From assembly GCA_041591635.1 (NCBI GenBank), contig JBFHRO010000062.1, forward strand, positions 1 through 15,658: DNA of 15,658 nucleotides, in the 5' to 3' direction. This document shows, one piece after another, positions 6,845 through 14,452 of this stretch. Numbering within the stretch: position 1 is the stretch's first letter; every line of letters starts with the position of its first letter. The DNA comes from JACKOD01 sp041591635. GTDB taxonomy: Bacteria > Pseudomonadota > Gammaproteobacteria > Pseudomonadales > Oleiphilaceae. The notes beneath the pieces were generated by a model. It saw only the letters and a list, made by a program, of their open reading frames with translations. It was not told the origin of the DNA and made no database searches. Position numbers and translations under genes: made by a program.

Positions 6845-8062
6845 ATGCGAAGAGTTGTGGTTACCGGCATCGGCATCATTTCCTGCCTTGGCACCTCCAG
6901 AGCACAGGTTTTGGATAGTTTGCTGAACAGCAGGTCGGGCATAAAGTTCAACCAGACCTATCATGACAAGGGCTTTCGCAGCCAGATCTCGGGCCACATT
7001 GATCTCGATTTCGACGCATTGATTGACAGAAAGTTACGCCGGTTTATGGGCGAATCGGCCGCTTATGCCTATTTGTCCATGCGTGAAGCCATAGAAGATG
7101 CCGATCTTAGCCAGGAAATGATTAGCAACCCGCGCACCGGTGTCATTGCCGGCTCCGGCGGGGCTTCCTGCGAATATCAAACCGAAGCAAACGAGATATT
7201 CCGCGAAAAAGGTGTCAAGCGGCTGGGGGCCTTTATGGTGCCACGCATCATGAGCAGCACCGTCTCCGCAAACCTGGCCACGGCTTTTAAAATCAAGGGG
7301 CTGAACTATTCGATTTCCTCAGCCTGCGCCACCAGCACACACTGCATCGGACACGCCTACGAACAGATTCAGTCGGGCAGACAGGACATTGTTTTTGCAG
7401 GAGGCGGCGAAGAAGAGCATTGGACTCAATCAATGCTGTTTGATGCCATGGGCGCCATATCCACGCGCTACAATGATGCACCAGAACAGGCATCGCGACC
7501 GTTCGACAAAGATCGTGATGGCTTTGTGATTTCAGGCGGCGGTGGCATTTTGGTGGTGGAAGCACTGGAACACGCCATGGCGCGCGGCGCAAAAATCTAT
7601 GCCGAGATCGTCGGCTACGGCGCCACCTCCGACGGCTACGATATGGTCGCACCATCAGGGGAAGGCGCCATCCGCTGCATGCAGCAAGCACTCTCGACTG
7701 TCGAAGGCAAAATCGATTACATCAACGCTCACGGTACCAGCACGCCCGTGGGAGATATTTCCGAGCTTAAGGCCATCAGTGCTGTTTTTGGCAAGGATCA
7801 GCCTTGGGTCTCATCGACAAAATCGCTTTCAGGTCATGCTCTCGGTGCCGCCGGGGTACACGAGGCCATTTACAGCCTGCTCATGATGCAAAACCGATTC
7901 ATTGCCGGCACAGCCAATCTGCTCAATCCGGCCGATGAAGCTGGCGACAATCGCCTTGCCACACATAACATTTCGAACATCGATCTGAAGCTCGTAATGT
8001 CCAATAGTTTCGGATTTGGTGGCACTAATGGCTCTCTGGTATTCAAGCAACTCGCCCTCTGA
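6845..8062 (+). CDS. fabB: 3-oxoacyl-ACP synthase I (FabB)
   Basis: A 405-residue elongating condensing enzyme (KAS I) of type II fatty acid synthesis. In the FabA/FabB route it elongates the cis-3-decenoyl intermediate and is needed for unsaturated fatty acids. The catalytic triad is visible: Cys161 in SSACATSTHC, His296 in NAHGTSTPVGD and His331 in LSGHALGAAG, with Lys326. The C-terminal NSFGFGGTNGSLVF is standard. Length and start (MRRVVVTGIG) match E. coli FabB more closely than FabF. AAAGAGAG lies six bases upstream of the ATG. No fabA is adjacent, unlike the Pseudomonas fabAB operon, so fabA should be elsewhere. A perfect inverted repeat follows the gene. Confidence 0.94.
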   Translation: MRRVVVTGIGIISCLGTSRAQVLDSLLNSRSGIKFNQTYHDKGFRSQISGHIDLDFDALIDRKLRRFMGESAAYAYLSMREAIEDADLSQEMISNPRTGVIAGSGGASCEYQTEANEIFREKGVKRLGAFMVPRIMSSTVSANLATAFKIKGLNYSISSACATSTHCIGHAYEQIQSGRQDIVFAGGGEEEHWTQSMLFDAMGAISTRYNDAPEQASRPFDKDRDGFVISGGGGILVVEALEHAMARGAKIYAEIVGYGATSDGYDMVAPSGEGAIRCMQQALSTVEGKIDYINAHGTSTPVGDISELKAISAVFGKDQPWVSSTKSLSGHALGAAGVHEAIYSLLMMQNRFIAGTANLLNPADEAGDNRLATHNISNIDLKLVMSNSFGFGGTNGSLVFKQLAL

Positions 8063-8090
8063 TTTCGCCTGCCTGACTACTCCAACCCCA

Positions 8091-8111
8091 GGTGCGTCGC
8101 AACGACGCACC
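8091..8111. repeat. Perfect 9-bp inverted repeat after fabB
   Basis: GGTGCGTCG (8091-8099) and CGACGCACC (8103-8111) are exact reverse complements around a CAA loop. It lies 28 bases after the fabB stop. No T-tract follows (GAAAACC), so it is not a classic terminator; it could stabilise the mRNA 3' end, act as an operator or assist Rho-dependent termination. Confidence 0.8.
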
Positions 8112-8169
8112 GAAAACCATTGAGCTGCCAATCCCTCTCAAAGACACTGCATCACAGTTAGATTCCTCA

Positions 8170-8183
8170 TTGACCTGAATCAA
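8170..8183 (+). promoter_or_regulatory. FNR/ANR box upstream of the HemN-like gene
   Basis: TTGACCTGAATCAA matches the consensus TTGAT-N4-ATCAA at nine of ten fixed positions. Its centre (8176.5) is about 40 bases before the start site implied by a -10-like TAGACT at 8205-8210, the geometry of class II FNR activation. It is 96 bases upstream of the HemN-like start codon. The Fnr-type regulator gene is the next gene downstream. Confidence 0.75.
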
Positions 8184-8279
8184 ACTTCGTTTTTCCCCAA
8201 CCCTTAGACTTTTTACTCAAGAAAATCTGACCGACACTCAAACATCAACGAACACAACTGGCAACTCAACCCAGAACCA

Positions 8280-9221
8280 ATGAAATCGAAAATTCCTAGT
8301 GACAGCTGGCTGTTTCGCATAAATCATTTCGATTTCCCCTCGACATTCCCTGCAATCGCCATTCAACCCGACCGAGACTTTACCAGCAATAACCTGCGCG
8401 ATCTCATCCAGAACAGCAATCGCAACCATGAACAACTGGGACTGTTTTTGACCTGTCCCATGCAAAACATTCTTTGTCCACGCAACGACAAGGAATGCGA
8501 AAATCATCGCGATCAAATTATCCGAAACTATTTGAACCATTTGATCGCAGAAGCGCACATGATGTCAGCGCTGATTCCAAAAACGCGCAAGGTCACTTAC
8601 CTGCACTGCCAGGCCGATATAGCTCACAACCTTGATGCTGCGGAACTCACCGAGCTAATGTATGTATTGAGCAAGCTTTTCAACATGCGCCACCAGAACG
8701 CAAACCGCTTTGTCATTGAAATTGATCGCTTTCCCGAGCACGATGCCGAAATAGCGCTGCTCAACGGGTTGGGATTCAGCCATATCGGCATGCGGTTTAA
8801 CGCACCCGGTGAGCAGCTGGAGCACTATGTTTCGCTCGCCAGAAGCTACGGTATGCGTATTATTTTTGATCTCGATACCCTGACAGCAGACACCGATTGC
8901 CACAAAAAACTCAGCCTGCTACTGAACCAGGGGGTCGATGCCTTTTGCTATCGCAGCGATAGCCAAGCCAGCAAAGAAATGCTCCCTGCACTGGAACAAG
9001 CAGGCATACACAGCGCATCCCCCATGTTTTCGTGCCCCCCCGCTTTTCAGGAACCCCGTGCTCCAGACATCCTGGGGCTGGGCATGGGAGCCCTGACCGT
9101 TATTGGCAACTGCATCGCATACAACGCCGACCAGATAGACCAATACTACCAGCAGATTGAACTGCACAAACTGCCGCTGCAACACGCTGGCTACGCCCGA
9201 ACACTGCGTCAGCACAGCTGA
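8280..9221 (+). CDS. HemN-like protein without radical-SAM motifs
   Basis: A 313-residue protein that aligns by eye, almost without gaps, with the N-terminal and central parts of HemN, the oxygen-independent coproporphyrinogen III dehydrogenase. Residues 55-66 (LFLTCPMQNILC) sit where HemN has LYVHIPFCxKLC. HemN cluster cysteines 62, 66 and 69 correspond here to Gln62, Cys66 and Asn69, so two of three are lost. HemN LHWGGGTP corresponds to LHCQADIA (108-115), so the SAM-binding glycines are gone. Glu147 and the segment DILGLGMGALTVIGNCIAYN (263-282), then YYQQ, are retained. The roughly 120-residue HemN C-terminal domain is absent. The frame is uninterrupted, so it is not an obvious decaying pseudogene. 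No clear Shine-Dalgarno precedes the start. It probably is not a radical-SAM enzyme; its role is unknown. Confidence 0.8.
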   Translation: MKSKIPSDSWLFRINHFDFPSTFPAIAIQPDRDFTSNNLRDLIQNSNRNHEQLGLFLTCPMQNILCPRNDKECENHRDQIIRNYLNHLIAEAHMMSALIPKTRKVTYLHCQADIAHNLDAAELTELMYVLSKLFNMRHQNANRFVIEIDRFPEHDAEIALLNGLGFSHIGMRFNAPGEQLEHYVSLARSYGMRIIFDLDTLTADTDCHKKLSLLLNQGVDAFCYRSDSQASKEMLPALEQAGIHSASPMFSCPPAFQEPRAPDILGLGMGALTVIGNCIAYNADQIDQYYQQIELHKLPLQHAGYARTLRQHS

Positions 9222-9376
9222 TCTCAGCCCAACCCTCTGTCCAGTCAGACGACCAGGGCAATCCGCGCGCACCACAAAATCGCAAATCAGTGCTAGACTT
9301 GCACCAAATAATTACAGTTTCCTAAAGAAACGGATTACTATATCCTACGTCGAATTCAATCCATGCGAGCAATACG

Positions 9377-10150
9377 ATGAGCGAGACATTTGCTACATCC
9401 GCTTCGGCACTAAAACCCAAGGGCTTGCAGCAGTCCTGCGTTCAGTGCAGCCTGAGCAATTTGTGTGTGCCAATTGCAGTCAGTCATGACGAAATAGAGC
9501 GACTGGAAGACATCATAAAGCAAGGCAAAACAATCAGTCGGGGCGATCACATATTTAAAGAGCACTCACCATTCAAGTCCATCTTTGCCGTTCGCTCGGG
9601 TGCCATTAAAACCTACTCGGTTTCGGAGGGAGGCGAGGAACAGGTTACCGGATTCTATCTTCCGGGAGAAATTATCGGTCTCGACAGCACCAATACAGAG
9701 ACCTATAGCTGCTCGGCAAAAGCGTTGGAGCGGTCAAGCGTTTGCGAAATTCCCTTCGGGCAACTGGAGGATCTGGCAACAAAAATTCCAACGCTGCAGC
9801 ACCATTTCTTTCAACTGATGAGCAAGGAAATTCAGGACAGCAGACAGCTTACCATGCTGCTTAGCAAAAACTCGGCAGAAGAACGCATTGCATCACTGAT
9901 CATCAGCATTTCTGAACGTTTCAAAAAGCGCAAATTATCCAACATTCAGTTCCGGCTCCCTATGCCTCGCAACGACATTGGCAGCTACCTCGGGCTTGCC
10001 GTTGAAACAGTCAGTCGCGTCTTCACCCGTTTTCAGAAAACTGGCCTTATTTCCGTACAAGGACGGGAGCTGGTCATTGAAAACATGCCGGCACTGCTTG
10101 AGATAGTCAAAGGTCACACCAAGTGTTCGAGGGAAGAACCCCAAGAATAA
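9377..10150 (+). CDS. fnr: Fnr/Anr-type oxygen-responsive transcription regulator
   Basis: A 257-residue CRP/FNR-family regulator that senses oxygen through a [4Fe-4S] cluster and activates anaerobic or microaerobic genes. The N-terminal cysteines Cys21, Cys24 and Cys30 (SCVQCSLSNLC) and the internal Cys123 (SVCEIPF) give all four ligands, one position offset from E. coli FNR. The cyclic-nucleotide-type beta-barrel spans about residues 35-125, followed by a dimer helix. The helix-turn-helix (199-228) has the recognition residues Glu210, Ser213 and Arg214, which read TTGAT half-sites. In Pseudomonas-like bacteria this is called Anr and sits next to hemN; here the degenerate HemN-like gene takes that place 155 bases upstream and may share its transcript. 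Confidence 0.94.
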   Translation: MSETFATSASALKPKGLQQSCVQCSLSNLCVPIAVSHDEIERLEDIIKQGKTISRGDHIFKEHSPFKSIFAVRSGAIKTYSVSEGGEEQVTGFYLPGEIIGLDSTNTETYSCSAKALERSSVCEIPFGQLEDLATKIPTLQHHFFQLMSKEIQDSRQLTMLLSKNSAEERIASLIISISERFKKRKLSNIQFRLPMPRNDIGSYLGLAVETVSRVFTRFQKTGLISVQGRELVIENMPALLEIVKGHTKCSREEPQE

Positions 10151-10154
10151 CAGT

Positions 10155-10197
10155 TAGCGGGCCATGCTGAGGCACGCAAAAGCACTTAAGCCCGCTA
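10155..10197 (+). terminator. Hairpin after fnr, probable terminator
   Basis: TAGCGGGC (10155-10162) is exactly complementary to GCCCGCTA (10190-10197), with an inner TGCT/AGCA stem in the loop. It begins five bases after the fnr stop. Only a weak T-rich run (TTTGTTGATTT) follows, so termination strength is uncertain. Confidence 0.5.
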
Positions 10198-10245
10198 GCA
10201 TTTGTTGATTTCACCCGCGAACGAAGACAGTTTGTCAACCCAACC

Positions 10246-10274
10246 TTGACACTGCCCCCACCACCCCATAGCAT
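10246..10274 (+). promoter_or_regulatory. Sigma70 promoter of ispB
   Basis: A perfect -35 TTGACA (10246-10251) and a -10 TAGCAT (10269-10274) are separated by 17 bases. Predicted transcription starts near 10281, which supports the ATG at 10333 as the ispB start and excludes the in-frame TTG at 10246, which lies inside the -35 element. Confidence 0.75.
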
Positions 10275-10332
10275 TCGTTTCCCACTGCTGACTCTAGCCT
10301 CAGTCCACCCATTCAATAGTTCGAACACTTAT

Positions 10333-11301
10333 ATGCAAGCTCAACAAATACTTGAAACCGTTGCAGGAGACTTTGAGCAGGTCAACAAGCTTATTCAAGA
10401 GCAGTTGTTCTCTGATGTTCCTCTGGTAGAAAAAATTGCACACTATATTGTGGCAAGCGGCGGCAAGCGCATGCGGCCCCTTCTCGTGCTGTTGACCACC
10501 AACGCCTTGAACTATTCGGGAACAAATCACATCAAACTTGCCACCATTATCGAGTTTTTGCACACAGCAACCTTGCTGCATGATGACGTAGTGGATGTAT
10601 CATCCTTGCGTCGGGGACGTGAAACCGCCAATGCCCGCTGGGGCAACGCTCCGAGCGTACTGGTCGGTGATTTTCTCTATTCACGTGCATTCCAGATGAT
10701 GGTCGAAATTGAAAGCATGGCCATCATGACCATTCTTGCCAATGCCACCAACGTAATCGCTGAAGGCGAAGTTTTTCAGCTGATGAACTGCAAGAACCCG
10801 GATGTCACAGAAGCGCAATACATGGAGGTCATCAAAAACAAGACAGCCATGCTGTTCGAAGCCGCTTCTCACACCGGCGCTGTGCTCGGTGGCGCAGACA
10901 GCTCACAGCAACGGTCGCTGAAAGACTACGGTCTCTACCTGGGGCTGGCCTTTCAGCTAATTGACGATGTACTGGATTACACCGGCACAGCAGAGACCAT
11001 GGGTAAAAATGTCGGCGACGATCTTGCCGAAGGAAAACCGACACTACCTCTTATTTATGCCATGCAACAGGGATCTGAAGCAGACAAAAAATTGATACGA
11101 CAGGCAATTCGCAAAGGCGGCCTTGACGATCTCCCGGCAATAGTCAATGCTGTCAATCGTTCCGGTGCATTGACATACACCGAGAACCTGGCACGAGACA
11201 AAGCAGAACTGGCCATTAACTGTCTAAAGTGCCTCCAACCTTCGAAATTTCGTGATGCGCTTGAGGGATTGGCTAATCTTGCGGTAAATCGCGCTCATTA
11301 A
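10333..11301 (+). CDS. ispB: Octaprenyl (polyprenyl) diphosphate synthase
   Basis: A 322-residue trans-prenyltransferase that extends farnesyl diphosphate with isopentenyl diphosphate to make the ubiquinone/menaquinone side chain. The first aspartate-rich motif DDVVD is at residues 84-88 and the second, DDVLD, at 211-215; GGKRMRP and GKNVGDDLAEGKPTLP are also present. The residues before the first motif (EFLHTATLLH) match E. coli IspB, consistent with a long-chain product, but exact length cannot be read from sequence. The start is set at the ATG after the promoter; its Shine-Dalgarno sequence is weak. Its usual neighbours rplU-rpmA are not adjacent; here it follows fnr. Confidence 0.94.
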   Translation: MQAQQILETVAGDFEQVNKLIQEQLFSDVPLVEKIAHYIVASGGKRMRPLLVLLTTNALNYSGTNHIKLATIIEFLHTATLLHDDVVDVSSLRRGRETANARWGNAPSVLVGDFLYSRAFQMMVEIESMAIMTILANATNVIAEGEVFQLMNCKNPDVTEAQYMEVIKNKTAMLFEAASHTGAVLGGADSSQQRSLKDYGLYLGLAFQLIDDVLDYTGTAETMGKNVGDDLAEGKPTLPLIYAMQQGSEADKKLIRQAIRKGGLDDLPAIVNAVNRSGALTYTENLARDKAELAINCLKCLQPSKFRDALEGLANLAVNRAH

Positions 11302-11408
11302 CGATAGACGGGCCCCACCCAAGAAAGCTTGTGCGCAAATCTGCTGCCTTGTGGCAACAACCCTGAAACAAGCAAATCATAGTGAAATCTGTGATCAAGG
11401 ATATGCCG

Positions 11409-13025
11409 ATGCGACAATTAAGTGATCTGGACGCTTCTTTCTTATATATGGAAAGCGATCGCACTCCCATGATCATTGGCGGTCTTTATGTTTTTGATAC
11501 CAGCCGTCGCACCACGGATTTTTCTTTCGACGAATTCAGAGATTTTATTTCTGCCCGCATCCACTTGGCGCCGTTTTTTCGCCAACGACTGGTTGAGGTT
11601 CCACTGCAGCTTGACCATCCTTATTGGGTCGACGATCCCGAGTTCCAGCTCGATAAACATCTTGCCCATATTCGCCTGAGCCCTTGCGATCATCCCGATC
11701 AATTGAAAAGCCTGTCGGCAGAGTTGTTTGCACGCCCCCTTGAGAGAGACCGCCCGCTGTGGTCAATCACCTATGTTGATGGTCTTGAGCTATTGCCCCA
11801 GTCTGCTTTGCCAGAAAAGGGATTCGCAATGGTGGTGCGCATCCATCATGCTGCGATCGACAGCCTCAGCGGCGAAGAAATCATGAGCCTGCTTCTGGAT
11901 TTTTCGGAAGAACCACGAAAACTGCCACCGGAATCCCCCTGGAGACCCCATCCGCTACCGTCCAAGGTACGTCTGCTGGGCAGTGCGTACAGTAGCGCAA
12001 TCACATCCCCTTTCAGGCTTGCTAACGTATTGCGCGGAACAGCCGCTTCCGCCTTTTATACCCTTCTGGTGCAGAAGCTAAAAACACTGAACTTTCCGAC
12101 AACACTATTGAGTGCTCCCGCCACCTTGTTTAACAAGGAAGTTACCTCTGCCCGGGCACTTGATTATGTTGAAATTTCCCTCGATCAACTCAAACAACTA
12201 CGAAAGTCCATTGGCGCTGACGTTACCGTTAACGATGTAGTCCTGGGAGTATGCGCGGAGGCATTGCGCCAGTATTTGCAGGATCAAAACAACCTGCCCG
12301 ACAAACCTCTTATTGCCATGACGCCGATATCCGTGCGCTCGAAAACACTCAAGGCCCGCACCGGAAACCAAATGTCCGCCATGCTGGTTTCGCTATCCAC
12401 CACGGTCAAGCACCCTGTGTTACGCGTCAGAAAAATACATGACAATGCGACTGTCTCCGACAGCTACGGCCAGGCCATCGCTGCCGATCGGCTGACTGAG
12501 TTGGTGCCCTCCAGCATCATTGCCCTGTCAACCCGCATTTATACCGAATTCCAGCTGGCCCAGCGTCATAAGCCGCTATTTAACATCCCCATCACCAACA
12601 TCCCTGGCCCTCAGAGCCCTCTGTACATGAATGGTGCAAGACTGGTACATCAAATAGGCACGGCACCGCTGTTTGATGGTATCGGCTTGGTGTTGGTCGC
12701 AATCAGCTATGATGGCAAGGTCAACATCAGCGTCACCTCATGCCCAACCTTGTTCGAAAAAACACCCGCATTTGGCCCCTATTTGACTCGCGCTGTGTCG
12801 GCATTGAAGGAGGGACTCAGCACGCCCATAGAAGAAGAGCCAGGCGATGCCACACCACAACCCAACAAAGGTGCTGGCGTTATCGAAGACATTCTTGGCA
12901 TTTTCAGCAGTCTTTTTGGAAGCCTCTTCAATCGGGACAAGGAAATACAAACAGCAGACGGCAAAAAAACCGGCGCGAACAAAAGCAAAAATACCGAGCA
13001 CAAGGTGGACTCAGGGCACAGCTGA
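11409..13025 (+). CDS. Wax ester synthase/acyl-CoA:diacylglycerol acyltransferase
   Basis: A 538-residue WS/DGAT-family enzyme that joins acyl-CoA to fatty alcohols or diacylglycerol, making storage wax esters or triacylglycerol. The N-terminus MRQLSDLDASFLYME is typical, the catalytic motif HHAAID is at residues 146-151 (with Ser instead of the usual Gly next), PLW lies in ERDRPLWSIT, NDVVLG lies in the C-terminal domain, and NIPGPQSPLYMNGA follows. I chose the ATG at 11409 because AAGGA lies seven bases upstream; a GTG at 11382 is an alternative. It is longer than the usual roughly 460 residues because of a tail with an amphipathic GVIEDILGIFSSLFGSLFN segment (490-508) and a charged end. 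The 3' end overlaps convergent amrA by 15 bases. Confidence 0.92.
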   Translation: MRQLSDLDASFLYMESDRTPMIIGGLYVFDTSRRTTDFSFDEFRDFISARIHLAPFFRQRLVEVPLQLDHPYWVDDPEFQLDKHLAHIRLSPCDHPDQLKSLSAELFARPLERDRPLWSITYVDGLELLPQSALPEKGFAMVVRIHHAAIDSLSGEEIMSLLLDFSEEPRKLPPESPWRPHPLPSKVRLLGSAYSSAITSPFRLANVLRGTAASAFYTLLVQKLKTLNFPTTLLSAPATLFNKEVTSARALDYVEISLDQLKQLRKSIGADVTVNDVVLGVCAEALRQYLQDQNNLPDKPLIAMTPISVRSKTLKARTGNQMSAMLVSLSTTVKHPVLRVRKIHDNATVSDSYGQAIAADRLTELVPSSIIALSTRIYTEFQLAQRHKPLFNIPITNIPGPQSPLYMNGARLVHQIGTAPLFDGIGLVLVAISYDGKVNISVTSCPTLFEKTPAFGPYLTRAVSALKEGLSTPIEEEPGDATPQPNKGAGVIEDILGIFSSLFGSLFNRDKEIQTADGKKTGANKSKNTEHKVDSGHS

Positions 13026-13604
13026 TTCGGCTTTGATCACCATCGTTTCGTAACGATAAAACCTGATCCCTGGACTCCAATAATCCCGCGCAAAGCCCGC
13101 TTTCACTTTCAACTCTCGAACAAAGGATGCCGGATCAGGCAGTTGCTGCCAGACAGAGGGCAGATAAGTAGCACGATGGCCTGCATCCTCCAGAATCAAA
13201 CCATCGACCGAGGGCCGAAGCACTGCAAGCAACTCGACTTCGCTGTCAACCTGCAGCGCTTCAGGCTCGCTCAGAACCGATAGCTCTATTTCAAGCATTG
13301 GCACCTCTTGCATTGAAACAGGCGCAAATCGCCGATCGTTAAAAGCCGCCGCCCTCGCATTTTCAGTTACATCGTCCAGCAACGAACGCCATGCACGCAA
13401 AGATCCAACACAGCCTCGCAGCCTACCCTGCTGTTTAAGCGTGACAAAGCACGCCTGTTTTTGTGTCAAATACGGATATCTGCTTCCCAGATCCACCTTC
13501 AAGGAGTGAACTTCTGAAGCCTTTGTGCCGATAGCGGCACGGGCCAGGTCAAGCAATTGCTCGCGTCCAGCCGTATCAAGATGATCCAAAAGCAAAGCTG
13601 CCAT
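13011..13604 (-). CDS. amrA: AmmeMemoRadiSam system protein A (AMMECR1 domain)
   Basis: A 197-residue AMMECR1-domain protein. The signature LRGCVGSLRAW, followed by ENARAAAFNDRRFAPV and EIELSVLSEPEAL, is clear, and the length fits the stand-alone bacterial form. The bacterial AmmeMemoRadiSam proteins are encoded together and their biochemical role is not established. The start overlaps the end of amrB by 29 bases, indicating translational coupling. The 3' end overlaps the convergent WS/DGAT gene by 15 bases, and no terminator is visible between them. Confidence 0.9.
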   Translation of the reverse strand: MAALLLDHLDTAGREQLLDLARAAIGTKASEVHSLKVDLGSRYPYLTQKQACFVTLKQQGRLRGCVGSLRAWRSLLDDVTENARAAAFNDRRFAPVSMQEVPMLEIELSVLSEPEALQVDSEVELLAVLRPSVDGLILEDAGHRATYLPSVWQQLPDPASFVRELKVKAGFARDYWSPGIRFYRYETMVIKAESAVP

Positions 13605-14373
13605 ACCCCACCACCCTGTCTTTAGTGCCCGCCGTATCGCCAGAATTCCCCAGCGCCAGCAGCCGACCCGTCATCGCACGACGAGATGCCATAGACAGCA
13701 AACCATTGACGGCGAAGCAGCCACAGGCCTGCTCTGCACTGAGATCGGGCTCTATGGCAAGAATTCTGCTGGCGGTATCGCGATCAACCCTGCAAGCATC
13801 AAGGTAGGAAAGGTAGTGACTCAAATCTGAGCTAACCACGATCAGGGTATCGGTATCGTCGATTACCGTATCGAGCACCCTTGCAACCTGCTTCGGCTCC
13901 ACTTCTCCGACAACCAGAGGCACCAGCCTGAAACTGGCTAAGACAGACTGCAGAAACGGCAGCTGAACTTCCAGCGAGTGTTCGAATTGATGGGCAAGAT
14001 CATTGATATTCACAGCAGGCAGCTGCTGCAATGCGTGACACCCTTGTTGATCGACAGAAACCTTTCCCAAAGGCGTCACGAAAGCCTCTGCCGAGCTCAG
14101 CGCCATTCCTGCAAGCGGCACTCGATGACTGGGTCCAAGCAATACGACGCGCCTAATGGTATCAGCAACCTGCCGAATTACTGCATAAGCCGCCCCGGCC
14201 ACATGGCCCGAATACCGGTATCCCGCATGGGGAGCAATGACGGCCTTGAGGGCCGGCACAAGCGGAACACGAGTCTTCCAAGGCGCAAGATATTCAGCAA
14301 CACAGGCCTTAAGCGCGGACGCATCCGCAGGATAAAACGATCCGCTCACAGCGGGCTGACGATCACCAGTCAT
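13576..14373 (-). CDS. amrB: AmmeMemoRadiSam system protein B (MEMO1 family)
   Basis: A 265-residue MEMO1-like protein related to class III non-haem dioxygenases. Metal-ligand candidates are the His in APHAGYRYSGH, the His in GPSHR and the Cys in EQACGCF; the HSLEVQLPFLQ and SSDLSHY motifs are also present. The ATG at 14373 is chosen because it follows GAGGAGG at six bases' spacing and gives the typical start MTGDRQPAVSGSFYP; a 76-residue upstream extension shows no family match. It overlaps amrA, but no radical-SAM partner (amrS) lies on either side within the window, so the third component must be elsewhere or missing. Function is unknown. Confidence 0.92.
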   Translation of the reverse strand: MTGDRQPAVSGSFYPADASALKACVAEYLAPWKTRVPLVPALKAVIAPHAGYRYSGHVAGAAYAVIRQVADTIRRVVLLGPSHRVPLAGMALSSAEAFVTPLGKVSVDQQGCHALQQLPAVNINDLAHQFEHSLEVQLPFLQSVLASFRLVPLVVGEVEPKQVARVLDTVIDDTDTLIVVSSDLSHYLSYLDACRVDRDTASRILAIEPDLSAEQACGCFAVNGLLSMASRRAMTGRLLALGNSGDTAGTKDRVVGYGSFAFGSS

Positions 14374-14452
14374 GCGCACCCTCCTCACCAGACATCCTTC
14401 ACTCCCAGTCTGATACGGCCAGCGGATAATGGCAACCGGTGCGCAGTGATCG

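Noticed and set aside
8280..9221. HemN-like gene as a simple frameshifted pseudogene
   Set aside because: The frame is continuous, and HemN-like segments before and after the lost motifs stay aligned in one frame, so loss is by substitution, not by frameshift.
9317..9331. GTTTC-N5-GAAAC inverted repeat before fnr as a regulator site
   Set aside because: It is short and matches no operator consensus I know, including FNR; kept only as a note.
10246..10332. 29-codon extension of ispB from a TTG
   Set aside because: The TTG is the -35 hexamer of a good sigma70 promoter, so this region is unlikely to be translated.
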